The notes below the pieces were generated by a model. It saw nothing but the letters and a program-made list of their open reading frames with translations. It ran no database searches and was not told the origin of the DNA. From Ichthyophis bannanicus (Eukaryota > Chordata > Amphibia > Gymnophiona > Ichthyophiidae): 64,000 nt of DNA. The translations under genes and the position numbers were made by a program. The stretch is from assembly GCA_033557465.1 (NCBI GenBank), contig CM066051.1:106555026-106619025 (forward strand). Reading direction: 5' to 3'. Shown one piece after another: positions 45,301 to 57,056 of this stretch; the stretch's first letter is position 1; every line of letters begins with the position of its first letter.

Positions 45301-48300
45301 AAGCCTGGGATAAGCACAGAGGATCCTTAGCTGCTGGGGGTGTGAGGGGTATAGCCTGGGATAAGCACAGAGGATCCTTAGCTGTGGGGGAGTGAGGGGT
45401 AAAGTCTGGGATAAGCACAGAGGATTCTTAGCTGTGGGGGAGTAAGGGGTAAAGCCTGGGATAAGCACAGAGGATCCTTAGCTGTGGGGGAGTAAGGGGT
45501 ATAGCCTGGGATAAGCACAGAGGATCCTTAGCTGTGGGGGAGTAAGGGGTAAAGCCTGAGATAAGCACAGAGGATCCTTAGCTGTGGGGGAGTAAGGGGT
45601 ATAGCCTGGGATAAGCACAGAGGATCCTTAGTTGTGGGGGAGTGAGGGGTAAAGTCTGGGATAAGCACAGAGGATCCTTAGCAGTGGGGGAGTGAGGGGT
45701 AAAGCCTGGGATAAGCACAGAGGATCCTTAGCTTTGGGGGGAGTGAGGGGTAAAGCCTGGGATAAGCACAGATGATCCTTAGCAGTGGGGAGAGTGAGGG
45801 GTAAAGCCTGGGATAAGCACAGAGGATCCTTAGCGGTGAGGGGTAAAGCCTGGGATAAGCACAGAGGATCCTTAGCAGTGGGGAGAGTGAGGGGTAAAAC
45901 CTGGGATAAGCACAGAGGATCCTTAGCTGTGGGGGAGTGAGGAGTAAAGCCTGGGATAAGCACAGAGGATCCTTAGCTGTGGGGGGAGTGAGGGGTAAAA
46001 CCTGGGATAAGCACAGAGGATCCTTAGCTGTGGGGGAGTGAGGGGTAAAGCCTGGTATAAGCACAGAGGATCCTTAGCTGTGGGGGGAGTGAGGGGTAAA
46101 ACCTGGGATAAGCACAGAGGATCCTTAGCTGTGGGGGAGTGAGGGGTAAAACCTGGGATAAGCACAGAGGATCCTTAGCTGTGGGGGAATGAGGGGTAAA
46201 GCCTGGGATAAACACAGAGGATCCTTAGCTGTGGGGGAGTGAGGGGTAAAACCTGGGATAAGCACAAAGGATCCTTAGCTTTGGGGGGAGTGTGGGGTAA
46301 AGCCTGTGATAAGCACAGAGGATCCTTTGCGGTGGGGTGTGTGAGGGGTAAAGTCTGGGATAAGCACAGAGGATCCTTAGCTGTGGGTGAGTGAGGGTTA
46401 AAACCTGGGATAAGCACAGAGGATCCTTAGCAGTGGGGAGAGTGAGGGGTAAATCCTGGGATAAGCACAGAGGATCCTTTGCTGTGGGGGGAGTGAGGGG
46501 TAAAGCCTGGGATAAGCACAGAGGATCCTTAGCTGTGGGGGGAGTGAGGGGTATAGCCTGGGATAAGCACAGAGGATCCTTAGCTGTGGGGGAGTGAGGG
46601 GTAAAGTCTGGGATAAGCACAGAGGATTCTTAGCTGTGGGGGAGTAAGGGGTAAAGCCTGGGATAAGTACAGAGGATCCTTAGCTGTGGGGGAGTAAGGG
46701 GTATAGCCTGGGATAAGCACAGAGGATCCTTAGCTGTGGGGGAGTGAGGGGTAAAGACTGGGATAAGCACAGAGGATCCTTAGCTGTGGGGGAGTAAGGG
46801 GTATAGCCTGGGATAAGCACAGAGGATCCTTAGTTGTGGGGGAGTGAGGGGTAAAGTCTGGGATAAGCACAGAGGATCCTTAGCAGTGGGGGAGTGAGGG
46901 GTAAAGCCTGGGATAAGCACAGAGGATCCTTAGCTGTGGGGGGAGTGAGGGGTAAATCCTGGAATAAGCACAGATGATCCTTAGCTGTGGGGTGAGTGAG
47001 GGGTAAAGCCTGGGATAAGCACAGAGGATCCTTAGCGGTGAGGGGTAAAGCCTGGGATAAGCACAGAGGATCCTTAGCAGTGGGGAGAGTGAGGGGTAAA
47101 ACCTGGGATAAGCACAGAGGATCCTTAGCTGTGGGGGAGTGAGGAGTAAAGCCTGGGATAAGCACAGAGGATCCTTAGCTGTGGGGGGAGTGAGGGGTAA
47201 AACCTGGGATAAGCACAGAGGATCCTTAGCTGTGGGGGAGTGAGGGGTAAAGCCTGGGATAAGCACAGAGGATCCTTAGCTGTGGGGGGAGTGAGGGGTA
47301 AAACCTGGGATAAGCACAGAGGATCCTTAGCTGTGGGGGAATGAGGGGTAAAGCCTGGGATAAGCACAGAGGATCCTTAGTTGTGGGGTTGTGAGGGGTA
47401 AAGCCTGTGATAAGCACAGAGGATCCTTAGCTGTGGGGTGAGTGAGGGGTAAAGTCTGGGATAAGCACAGAGGATCCTTAGCTGTGGGAGAGTGAGGGTT
47501 AAAACCTGGGATAAGCACAGAGGATCCTTAGCAGTGGGGAGAGTGAGGGGTAAAGTCTGGGATAAACACAGAGGATCCTTAGCTTTGGTGGGAGTGAGCG
47601 GTAAATCCTGGGATAAGCACAGAGGATCCTTAGCGGTGAGGGGTAAAGCCTTGGATAAGCACAGAGGATCCTTAGCTGTAGGGGTAGTGAGGGGATAAAG
47701 CCTGGGGTAAGCACAGAGGATCCTTTGCTGTAGGGGTAGTGAGGGGTTAAAGCCTGAGATAAGCACAGAGGATCCTTAGCAGTGGGGGGGAGTTGAGGGG
47801 TATAGCCTGGGATAAGCACAGAGGATCCTTAGCTTTGGGGGGAGTGAGGGGTAAAGCCTGGGATAAGCACAGATGATCCTTAGCAGTGGGGAGAGTGAGG
47901 GGTAAAGCCTGGGATAAGCACAGAGGATCCTTAGCGGTGAGGGGTAAAGCCTGGGATAAGCACAGAGGATCCTTAGCAGTGGGGAGAGTGAGGGGTAAAA
48001 CCTGGGATAAGCACAGAGGATCCTTAGCTGTGGGGGAGTGAGGAGTAAAGCCTGGGATAAGCACAGAGGATCCTTAGCTGTGGGGGGAGTGAGGGGTAAA
48101 ACCTGGGATAAGCACAGAGGATCCTTAGCTGTGGGGGAGTGAGGGGTAAAACCTGGGATAAGCACAGAGGATCCTTAGCTGTGGGGGAATGAGGGGTAAA
48201 GCCTGGGATAAGCACAGAGGATCCTTAGTTGTGGGGTTGTGAGGGGTAAAGCCTGTGATAAGCACAGAGGATCCTTTGCGGTGGGGTGTGTGAGGGGTAA

Positions 48301-50508
48301 AGTCTGGGATAAGCACAGAGGATCCTTAGCTGTGGGAGAGTGAGGGTTAAAACCTGGGATAAGCACAGAGGATCCTTAGCAGTGGGGAGAGTGAGGGGTA
48401 AATCCTGGGATAAGCACAGAGGATCCTTAGCTGTGGGGGGAGTGAGGGGTAAAGCCTGGGATAAGCACAGAGGATCCTTAGCTGTGTGGGGAGTGAGGGG
48501 TATAGCCTGGGATAAGCACAGAGGATCCTTAGCTGTGGGGGAGTGAGGGGTAAAGTCTGGGATAAGCACAGAGGATTCTTAGCTGTGGGGGAGTAAGGGG
48601 TAAAGCCTGGGATAAGCACAGAGGTTCCTTAGCTGTGGGGGAGTAAGGGGTATAGCCTGGGATAAGCACAGAGGATCCTTAGCTGTGGGGGAGTAAGGGG
48701 TAAAGCCTGAGATAAGCACAGAGGATCCTTAGCTGTGGGGGAGTAAGGGGTATAGCCTGGGATAAGCACAGAGGATCCTTAGTTGTGGGGGAGTGAGGGG
48801 TAAAGTCTGGGATAAGCACAGAGGATCCTTAGCAGTGGGGGAGTGAGGGGTAAAGCCTGGGATAAGCACAGAGGATCCTTATCTATGGGGGGGAGTGAGG
48901 GGAAAAGCCTGGGATAAGCACAGATGATCCTTAGCAGTGGGGAGAGTGAGGGGTAAAGCCTGGGATAAGCACAGAGGATCCTTAGCGGTGAGGGGTAAAG
49001 CCTGGGATAAGCACAGAGGATCCTTAGCAGTGGGGAGAGTGAGGGGTAAAACCTGGGATAAGCACAGAGGATCCTTAGCTGTGGGGGAGTGAGGAGTAAA
49101 GCCTGGGATAAGCACAGAGGATCCTTAGCTGTGGGGTGAGTGAGGGGTAAAACCTGGGATAAGCACAGAGGATGCTTAGCTGTGGGGGAGTGAGGGGTAA
49201 AGCCTGGGATAAGCACAGAGGATCCTTAGCTGTGGGGGGAGTGAGGGGTAAAACCTGGGATAAGCACAGAGGATCCTTAGCTGTGGGGGAATGAGGGGTA
49301 AAGCCTGGGATAAGCACAGAGGATCCTTAGTTGTGGGGTTGTGAGGGGTAAAGCCTGTGATAAGCACAGAGGATCCTTTGCGGTGGGGTGTGTGAGGGGT
49401 AAAGTCTGGGATAAGCACAGAGGATCCTTAGCTGTGGGAGAGTGAGGGTTAAAACCTGGGATAAGCACAGAGGATCCTTAGCAGTGGGGAGAGTGAGGGG
49501 TAAAGTCTGGGATAAACACAGAGGATCCTTAGCTTTGGTGGGAGTGAGGGGTAAATCCTGGGATAAGCACAGAGGATCCTTAGCGGTGAGGGGTAAAGCC
49601 TTGGATAAGCACAGAGGATCCTTAGCTGTAGGGGTAGTGAGGGGATAAAGCCTGGGGTAAGCACAGAGGATCCTTAGCTGTAGGGGTAGTGAGGGGATAA
49701 AGCCTGAGATAAGCACAGAGGATCCTTAGCAGTGGGGGAGTGAGGGGTAAAGCCTGGGATAAGCACAGAGGATCCTTAGCTTTGGGGGGAGTGAGGGGTA
49801 AAGCCTGGGATAAGCACAGATGATCCTTAGCAGTGGGGAGAGTGAGGGGTAAAGCCTGGGATAAGCACAGAGGATCCTTAGCGGTGAGGGGTAAAGCCTG
49901 GGATAAGCACAGAGGATCCTTAGCAGTGGGGAGAGTGAGGGGTAAAACCTGGGATAAGCACAGAGGATCCTTAGCTGTGGGGGAGTGAGGAGTAAAGCCT
50001 GGGATAAGCACAGAGGATCCTTAGCTGTGGGGGGAGTGAGGGGTAAAACCTGGGATAAGCACAGAGGATCCTTAGCTGTGGGGGAGTGAGGGGTAAAACC
50101 TGGGATAAGCACAGAGGATCCTTAGCTGTGGGGGAATGAGGGGTAAAGCCTGGGATAAGCACAGAGGATCCTTAGTTGTGGGGTTGTGAGGGGTAAAGCC
50201 TGTGATAAGCACAGAGGATCCTTTGCGGTGGGGTGTGTGAGGGGTAAAGTCTGGGATAAGCACAGAGGATCCTTAGCTTTGGTGGGAGTGAGGGGTAAAT
50301 CCTGGGATAAGCACAGAGGATCCTTAGCTGTGGGGTGTGTGAGGGGTAAAGTCTGGGATAAACACAGAGGATCCTTAGCTGTGGGGTGTGTGAGGGGTAA
50401 AGTCTGGGATAAGCACAGAGGATCCTTAGCAGTGGGGAGAGTGAGGGGTAAAGTCTGGGATAAACACAGAGGATCCTTAGCTGTAGGGGTAGTGAGGGGA
50501 TAAAGCCT
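42384..50508 (+). repeat. 50/51-bp satellite array, right part
   Basis: Same unit as 34227-40385. A marker variant gatgatccttagcagtggggag recurs with a spacing pattern of about 1,202, 899, 1,051 and 896 bp (45771, 46973, 47872, 48923, 49819), the copy at 46973 being a close variant. This shows mosaic higher-order duplication. The array ends abruptly after ggggataaagcctg at about 50508. The two parts together hold roughly 280 units. Confidence 0.97.
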
Positions 50509-52466
50509 GCAATGGTATATGATCTTCGAAATTGCAGAACACACAAGGAATGAGTGGGGACTGGATGGGTCTAGTCGTGTTTATATAGTCAGGGGCTCCT
50601 TGATTGTTCCCCTCAGGTAACTGGATTGAAGGGCTTGGGCTCCTCTTGCTGAGTGAATGGGAATTGGCCTCGATGCAGATCCTTCCCAGCTATTGGATTA
50701 GTACCAGCTCTTCTTAAAGCCTCCACCTCACTGCTGCTCAATCAACCAGGCTAATACAGTCGGGGAGATGTAGCTGAGATCTTTCGTTTCATTTCCTCTA
50801 AGAAAATTAGGGGTTCATAGCCCAGTATGCACTGGGAGATAACCAGAACTCGAGGGTCCTAGTCAACAGATACGGGGTAAGGGCCCACTGCAAATCACCA
50901 GTTGAGGGGAAATTAAAAAAAAGTTAAATATAGCTTTCCTCTTGCCCCCCCCCTCAAATAAAGCACCACGTAGAACAAGTATATTATTTTATTTAAAAAA
51001 ATCAGTTATAAAAAAAGACATTTCACAGAAAAGGCACTTAATTTAATGAAGTCTTCAGTTTTTACTTGTAGAATGGATGCATATATTACAAGCTTTCACA
51101 TGAGAAGGTCAGGGGATGGTGCCGAGTCCGGCTTCCCAGGCTTGCCAATGGCTGTTCTCACATTGATCAGAATGATAATGTTTCGGACTGTTCTTTTGCT
51201 GGTGTGCAAGTACCCCCACACTCAGGTTCCCAGATGAACCCCTGTGCTGGGAGTGGCACAGCTATACTTTCTCGGGGTTGTCTCTCGTTGGATGGTTGTG
51301 GTTTCCCAAGTAGCTACCATGCAAGAGGCATCTTTTGGTGGCATGGGTAGAGCTGCTAAGCGACTCTAGTTCCTTCAGGGAAATCTTTGGCTAGTCTTGG
51401 TCTTGCAGTGTAATTTGTAGTCCCCGTTCCTCTCAGTGCTACAGAAACCAGAATGCATTGTGGAACGGGGCAGAGGTGTAAAAATCTAAAAAAGATTAAC
51501 AAAACATTTCCTTCCATGAGCTGGGTCCATTGGCAACCCAGAAGTCTCTCTATGGGTGGGGCAAGCAGTAAAATTACCCAGGGCCCAAGTAACATGAGGA
51601 AACCACTTGGCAAAGCTGACTGATGTCACTGAGGCAGAGCTTCAGGGTCCCCGGTACCGGCTTGGCACACTTCTTAGTTTGTGTCCTGAGTGAGGCTGAC
51701 CTCAAGGTAAAGGAATGGGCACCCTAGGCAAGCTTTCACCATTATGCCACCCCCCCCCCTTCCTCCCCCTGATATAGTCTTATATATTCAACCATTGTCA
51801 TGGTCATTGGGATCCCAGCCTTCCAGCAACAATTGTGCTTGTATAATTGGACTGTCCACTTTTAAATGCCAAGCTTTGGTTTGTATGTATGTATGTGTGT
51901 GCCCGCTCTTCATGTGAAGACTCTGAGTTTGTGCGGCTTTCAGGATCTATTGTTTTGCTTTGAATGGGGCTGCCCCCACCTCCACTACCAGAAGATGCTA
52001 CCCTAGGTGACTGCCTGGTCAAGCCTAATGGTTGTGGCAGCCCTGGTCCTCAGCCCCAGTAGTCTACCAGCAGTCCTGCTTCAGCCTTTCTAGGGCTGGG
52101 TGAGACTAGCAGAACTGAGTCTGAAGCAAATACCCCAAACTTTCCTGCCAGTGAAACCCAGTATCCACTGCATAGGACTCTCACCAGGAGAGGACAATCA
52201 TGGAAGCTGTATTCTCACAATTTTTGTACCATGGCAGACTTATGTCCTCATGCTTTTCATTATTTATGGATTCTTTCCTTTTAAGTTAATTAAGGAGACT
52301 GCCAGCCACGCGTTCCAAAAGTGGCTAGAAGGTGCGTGGCCCTCCACATTTCTGATAGTTTATGTGAGGAAGTTCTCAGAAAAGCAGTCTAGAGAGTTCC
52401 CACTTGCTGAGCTCCCAATCACAGGAATCTCATCTCAACACACGGGCAGGCATATGCCACTCTGAC
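50509..52466. other. Non-coding; S1PR5 3' side, hAT-like remnant at about 51700-52043
   Basis: No exon recognised. On the minus strand cagggctgccac at about 52043, with nearby tagggtagc-type motifs, resembles hAT-like ends but is diverged. A minus-strand AATAAA lies near 50988. Part of this stretch is presumably S1PR5 3' UTR. Confidence 0.35.
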
Positions 52467-53627
52467 TCAGCAGTCAGAGGCTTTGGGCATTAGGGCCTTG
52501 ATGGGGGTAGGGGTGGCATTTCCAGTGGACACAGTGGTTTCCAAACCCTCGTGTTTGTGAGAGGACTTCTCAGATTTAGTGGTACTCCCCTCCAAAATGG
52601 GCATAATTCCTAAGCGCTTACCCTGACCATCCTTGGAAACCAGGCACCAGCAACACAACAGCCTTAAAATGGCCCTCCTCATGTCCTTGCTGGTCAGAGT
52701 ATAGATGATAGGGTTGAGCAGTGAATTAATCATGGCCAAGCCCAGGAAATAGTCAGCCTGTAAGAGGATGGAACAAGCCTTCACCTCACAGGAGACATCA
52801 AAGAGCAGAAGGAAAAAGAGGGGCAGCCAACAGGCAATGAAGGTGCCCACCACAATGGTGACTGTCTTCAGCAGAGCTAAGTATTTCTGGGACTTCTTTA
52901 GAGCACCTTTGCGCAGGGTGCCCAACCGTTGACTGTTGAGCTTGACAAGGCGGTAGATACGGATGTAGAGTGCCACAATAGAGACCAGAATGACAAGAAA
53001 AACAGTGATACAGAAGAGGACATAGTTCTTGGAGTAGAGGGGCAGGATGGTGGAGCACTCTGGAAGATTCTGGATGCAATTCCAGCCCAGGATAGGCAAG
53101 ACACCCAGGAAGACCGAGACCACCCAGCTGGCACCTATGAGCAAGAACATTCTGCCCTTCTTGTCCCTGTGGTAGGGCTTCATCCGAACCATGGTAACGT
53201 GTCTCTCAATCGCAATGGCCAAAAGGCTCAGGACAGAGGCTGCCAAGGTGACAAAGACTCCCCCTTCTCGAATAAACCACATCACTGGTGTCAGTCTCAG
53301 TGTGTTCGCCCCAGACATGATGATGTTGATTGTGTATGCTATGCCAGCAAGAAGGTCAGACAAGGTCAAGTTCCCCAACAGATAGTACATGGGTAAGTGG
53401 AACTTCTTGTTGCGCCAGATGGCCAGGAGCACAACCAAGTTCTCCAGAACAATGAGGATGCAGATGATGAGAAAGACCACGGCGTCAGCCTTCAGCCCTC
53501 CTTTGTACCGGCTGGTAGCCAGCTTCCCTGTGTAATTATAGTGGAGCGAGATAATCTCATTATTGTGGTATTCTCGGAAGATGCGCACGAGCCGGTTCGC
53601 TGGGGACGCTCCAGTGATGAGTTCCAT
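52467..53627 (-). CDS. S1PR5: Sphingosine-1-phosphate receptor 5-type GPCR
   Basis: A complete 386-codon single-exon GPCR. It has LHYNYTGKL near the N-terminus with a glycosylation site at N31, seven hydrophobic segments, ENLVVLLAIW in TM1, and the S1P headgroup-binding pair R120-E121 in WFIREGG. ERH (141-143) stands at the DRY position as in the S1P family, with CWLP (266-269) in TM6 and NPIIY (305-309) in TM7. A cysteine cluster at 325-328 is suited to palmitoylation. LHYNYTGKL, KADAVV, LLQADYFLGLAM and the C-terminal GLETTVSTGN pattern point to S1PR5 rather than S1PR1-4. The human protein is 398 residues. The receptor senses extracellular sphingosine-1-phosphate and couples to Gi and G12/13. 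S1PR genes usually have a separate 5' non-coding exon; see 62812. Confidence 0.93.
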   Translation of the reverse strand: MELITGASPANRLVRIFREYHNNEIISLHYNYTGKLATSRYKGGLKADAVVFLIICILIVLENLVVLLAIWRNKKFHLPMYYLLGNLTLSDLLAGIAYTINIIMSGANTLRLTPVMWFIREGGVFVTLAASVLSLLAIAIERHVTMVRMKPYHRDKKGRMFLLIGASWVVSVFLGVLPILGWNCIQNLPECSTILPLYSKNYVLFCITVFLVILVSIVALYIRIYRLVKLNSQRLGTLRKGALKKSQKYLALLKTVTIVVGTFIACWLPLFFLLLFDVSCEVKACSILLQADYFLGLAMINSLLNPIIYTLTSKDMRRAILRLLCCWCLVSKDGQGKRLGIMPILEGSTTKSEKSSHKHEGLETTVSTGNATPTPIKALMPKASDC

Positions 53628-54384
53628 AATTCACTTCCAAAGTCAGCCTTCACACTCTTGCATACGGCTACATGTTGCCAGGGAAGGGTGCGTGTTTTAG
53701 GAAGGACACAACTCCCAGGCACACTTCGCTTGAGTTTTCAAGACTTGTTTTAAAGGTTTCCACCCACTTTCTCTCCTCTCTGCTGTCACGAAAAGTTGCT
53801 TCCTGCTCTCCTGAAAATATTTATTTTAAATTTATATTCTGCTGGGTGTCTGTAGGAGGGGGATTGACTAGATGGGTGGAGGGGGCAGGCCTGTACCAGC
53901 ATTTACCAGCAGGTGGCAGAGCAGCTCCTCGGACCAGAGGGTAGCTCTGCTGATGGTATAATTCAAGGAATCTTGTTCCAAAGCAGCCGATCTGGAACTA
54001 GGGATGGTGGAATGGGAGGGGAAACATGAAAAACAGAAAAATATATAAGTAAATAGTAATTACAAACCCCTCCCAAATGTAATCCCCAAATAAGAGAACA
54101 CATTTTGGTGCGCCAACTGCAAATACTCTGAAACCAAATCTGCTCATCTCAGTAAATCTGAGTCATATATTGATAGATCTGAACCAGGATTTAGACTGGA
54201 TCAAAGGAGAATCTCCCCCCCTCCCCCAACCCAGAAGCATTAACCTTTGCCCTTTGGTCTTGTGCTTTATTCTCCTTGAATTTTTTTCATGATGTTTTTC
54301 GTTTAGGTTAAGAATGGTGCGGTGAATAAACAGGGAGCACCTGTCATTATGATCAAACCCTCTGTTTATAGTAATCTCCTTCCC
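53628..54384. other. Upstream side of S1PR5; no coding signal
   Basis: On the minus strand, ttccctggcaacatgtag about 43 bp before the S1PR5 ATG could serve as the acceptor joining a 5' UTR exon. No promoter motif was resolved. Confidence 0.3.
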
Positions 54385-54620
54385 AGAGTTAATTTTTCAG
54401 TTGTCTATGCTGTAGTCATGCAGAAATATTTCTTTACAGAAAGAGTGTTAGGTACATGGAATAGTCTCCCAGTGGAGGTGGTAGAGACGAGGTCAGTATC
54501 TGAGCATGGGACAAACACAGAGGATCTCTAAAGGAAAAAAAGATACTATAGTATTTGATATGGAAGGCAGACTAGATAAGCCATGTGGTCTTTTTCTGCT
54601 GACATGTTTCTATGTTTGTG
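54385..54620 (+). repeat. CR1-type LINE 3' fragment
   Basis: Encodes KYFFTERVLGTWNSLPVEVV, the C-terminal motif shared with the CR1 at 42080-42130. A 3' UTR follows with ggcagactagataagccatg(t)ggtctttt-type sequence and a ctatgtttgtgtg end. Confidence 0.8.
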
Positions 54621-54724
54621 TGTATCAGTGTGACGCCTGCACAGAGCTCTGATGATGATCAGCACAGCAGCACCCCCAGTTCAAAAAGGATTCATGAGGA
54701 TTTGTGAGAAAATAGGCTGGTGGA

Positions 54725-54800
54725 TCTTTGTTAGTTTGTAAACTGCTTTGAAATTCCTTGGTTCAAAAGGCAGTGAAGACAATTTGATCTAATCTAAAAG
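54725..54800 (+). repeat. Possible L2-like LINE/SINE 3' tail
   Basis: gtaaactgctttgaa followed by caaaaggcagt resembles the terminal stem-loop of the LINE ending at 17078. Diverged. Confidence 0.45.
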
Positions 54801-55762
54801 TGCTCATGCCTTCTCAGAAGTGAACCAAACATCAGCTTAGGGAGGAACATTTTATGGTTTGGTTGGTTAGAGCTGTAAAGAGAATGACTTCAAATGATTA
54901 CTTTCTGCCGTGCTGTCTTTTGCAGGGAGGAGGCTACAGGTTGCCCCTTCCCCTACACTCCCCAGCTCTGACAGCATTTGTGGAAGAGGAAAATCCCTGT
55001 TGATGCAAAACACGGCCACAATCAGAGGCGTGCAAGGCTGAGGGGGAAGCAGGAGGTTGCACACAGGGCTGCAGAGAAGCCCCTGACATCCCCCCACCCT
55101 GCCCAGCAGCAGAGAGTCTGTCATGAAACCAGGATCTCAGTCACTGCTTCAAAGGATTTCAGTATGACTGTGCCTCACCGGGGAGCCCTCTCGCTGGCAC
55201 ACATAGCTCAGCTCCTCTGCTCTTTGCAAGTTCCCCCTCACCTTGCTCCGGTTTCCAGCTCTTTGGTAACATCTGAGCAGGCATAGTAAAGAGCAGACAT
55301 ACCTTTATTTAACTAGGCTTATATACCGCTTTTCTACAAATCATTACTGCGCATTGCGCCCTTGAGGTCTGATGCAGGAAAGAGTTTCTCAGATGCTGCG
55401 TCTATGGGAAAAGACCCTCATGAATCAGGCCCATGGAGGGGACCCTCTGAACTCTGACATGAGACTCTTCATAATAAATGCAATGCTTCGGCAGTGATGT
55501 AAAGGGAAGGCAGACTGGCTTCTTGGCCCATACTGGGAACTGGCACAAACAAGCAGAGGCTGGGATGGGGAGGGGGCTTTAAAGTGTCACCAGGAGCCCA
55601 AACTCAATCCTGTCCAATGGCCTTTGGCTTGGAGGGACAGCGAGGGCCTCTGAGAGAATTACCACTTTGTGCTCTGTTCCTCTGCTGACCAGCACTTACT
55701 AGGCTACCACTTCGGCCAAAGCCTATTGTGGTGATTTGCAAGAGGGAGGCCACAATTCAGGA
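54801..55762. other. Non-coding; reverse LINE tail at about 55302-55345
   Basis: tttatttaactaggcttataaccgc-type sequence at about 55300 (actual reading ggcttatataccgctttt) is the L2-like terminal motif on the minus strand. Nothing else was recognised. Confidence 0.4.
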
Positions 55763-55915
55763 AATCACTGGGGTTTGAACCCTGGCTGCCCCTGATTCTG
55801 CCCCACTACTCCCATGACCTTGGGCAAGTCACTTAACCCACCATTGCCTCTGGTACAAACTTTAATGCACCTTAAATTTCTGAGAAAAGGATGAGCTAAC
55901 TCCAATTCCCTTTCC
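55763..55915 (+). repeat. tRNA-derived SINE, 5' truncated
   Basis: Box B-like ggtttgaaccctgg, then cttgggcaagtcacttaaccc and a body ending gatgagctaactccaattcc, shared with the SINE at 10952-11161. Confidence 0.65.
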
Positions 55916-57056
55916 CTAATTGTGTTCTCCCTCTTGTAAATCGCCAGAGTGAGCTTCGGTTGGAGTGGTAGCCTAGTAAGTGCTGGTCAATAGAATCAAA
56001 CAGAGAAAGGAAAAAGCAAAACGTGGTAAGAACAATGAATAGAAGGGGGAAAGAAAAGACAGAGAGAGAGGTGATAGAGTAAAGGTGTGGGAGAGCGCTC
56101 CCAGAAGCATTTAGCAAGGGGCCAATCTCGCATAGTGCATATTACCAGTTTATATGTCATATATCCAGACTGGTTGCTTAGGATCCCTCGGTCACACCTG
56201 CAGAATTCGCAATTCTGTCAGAGGGACGCAGCCTGAACGTAATGGAAAGGTAACGGAAGGGCAGAAGCTGGGGCAGGAAAAGCAGCCTTTGTAGACTGAA
56301 GGCTCTACCTTGGCCTGAGGATTTGTGTGTTGGCAGCATGGTACGAAAGGCGATAAGAGGAAAGAGCATGAGAGGAATCTCCAAAGCATTTCCAGGGTTC
56401 TGGAGCTGGTCTGGATTGTCCCTGGTCTGGTTACATCTCTCACCTGGTGGCACGATACATCTTGTTTTGCTGCTCTAGCTGCTGTCTCTCCACTTTTCTT
56501 CTTTCCCTGCACATTCTTTGCTGGGAAGTCTTTTCTCTCTTCTCTCCTTGCTTTTTGCATTATACAGGAAGAAACATATTTCTGTTCTCTTTCTCCAGTG
56601 TTGTCCTGCATGCAGATTCTTGCTCGTTTCCCCACCTCCCCCAGCTCAGTTCCTCCACTCTCTCCATGTCTTTTCTCCCAACCAGCCTCTCACCAGCAGC
56701 CTGTTCTCACACGCAATAAATATGACTTGAACCAAAGCACAGAGGCCTTTACCGACCGATTCTCTTGGAAACATCATCATCAATCAGCGTTTCTGACTTC
56801 TCTGGACACCCTGCTTGGATACCAGAACTGTTTCCATGCAGGGGGGCCCACATCCAGCCTGACAGGGTCCTCTGCTTCGAGAAGAGAGTGGCGGCCTTTC
56901 GGTTTCTGTCTCCAATTCATCGATCTAGCTTGGCTTCCACGTTTTTCTCTTGCAATAATTTATGGCTCCAGAATGAGTCCAGCTTGAAGGAGCCAGGATT
57001 CTGGAAGAGGCTTCTAAGTAATGTGAAATTAAAATGCTGGGGCTCCTTTTAAGTGT
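55916..57056. other. Non-coding, nothing recognised
   Basis: Opposed ORFs of 147 and 220 codons overlap here. Neither has a recognisable motif and both look like chance openings in T-rich/A-rich sequence. No exon is supported. Confidence 0.35.

Noticed and set aside
34227..50508. A CRISPR-like array
   Set aside because: There are no unique spacers between conserved repeats; the whole 50/51-bp unit repeats. The surrounding genes and repeats are vertebrate.
34509..50546. Dozens of ORFs of 60-340 codons on both strands inside the satellite
   Set aside because: They are a by-product of a 51-bp unit without stops in those frames. They overlap on opposite strands, begin at arbitrary units and contain only the 17-residue repeat.
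52929..53396. 155-codon plus-strand ORF across S1PR5
   Set aside because: Antisense shadow of the receptor coding sequence.
56325..56987. 220-codon plus-strand ORF and an overlapping 147-codon minus-strand ORF
   Set aside because: No recognisable domain, overlapping antisense frames and low-complexity hydrophobic/serine-rich composition. Probably chance.
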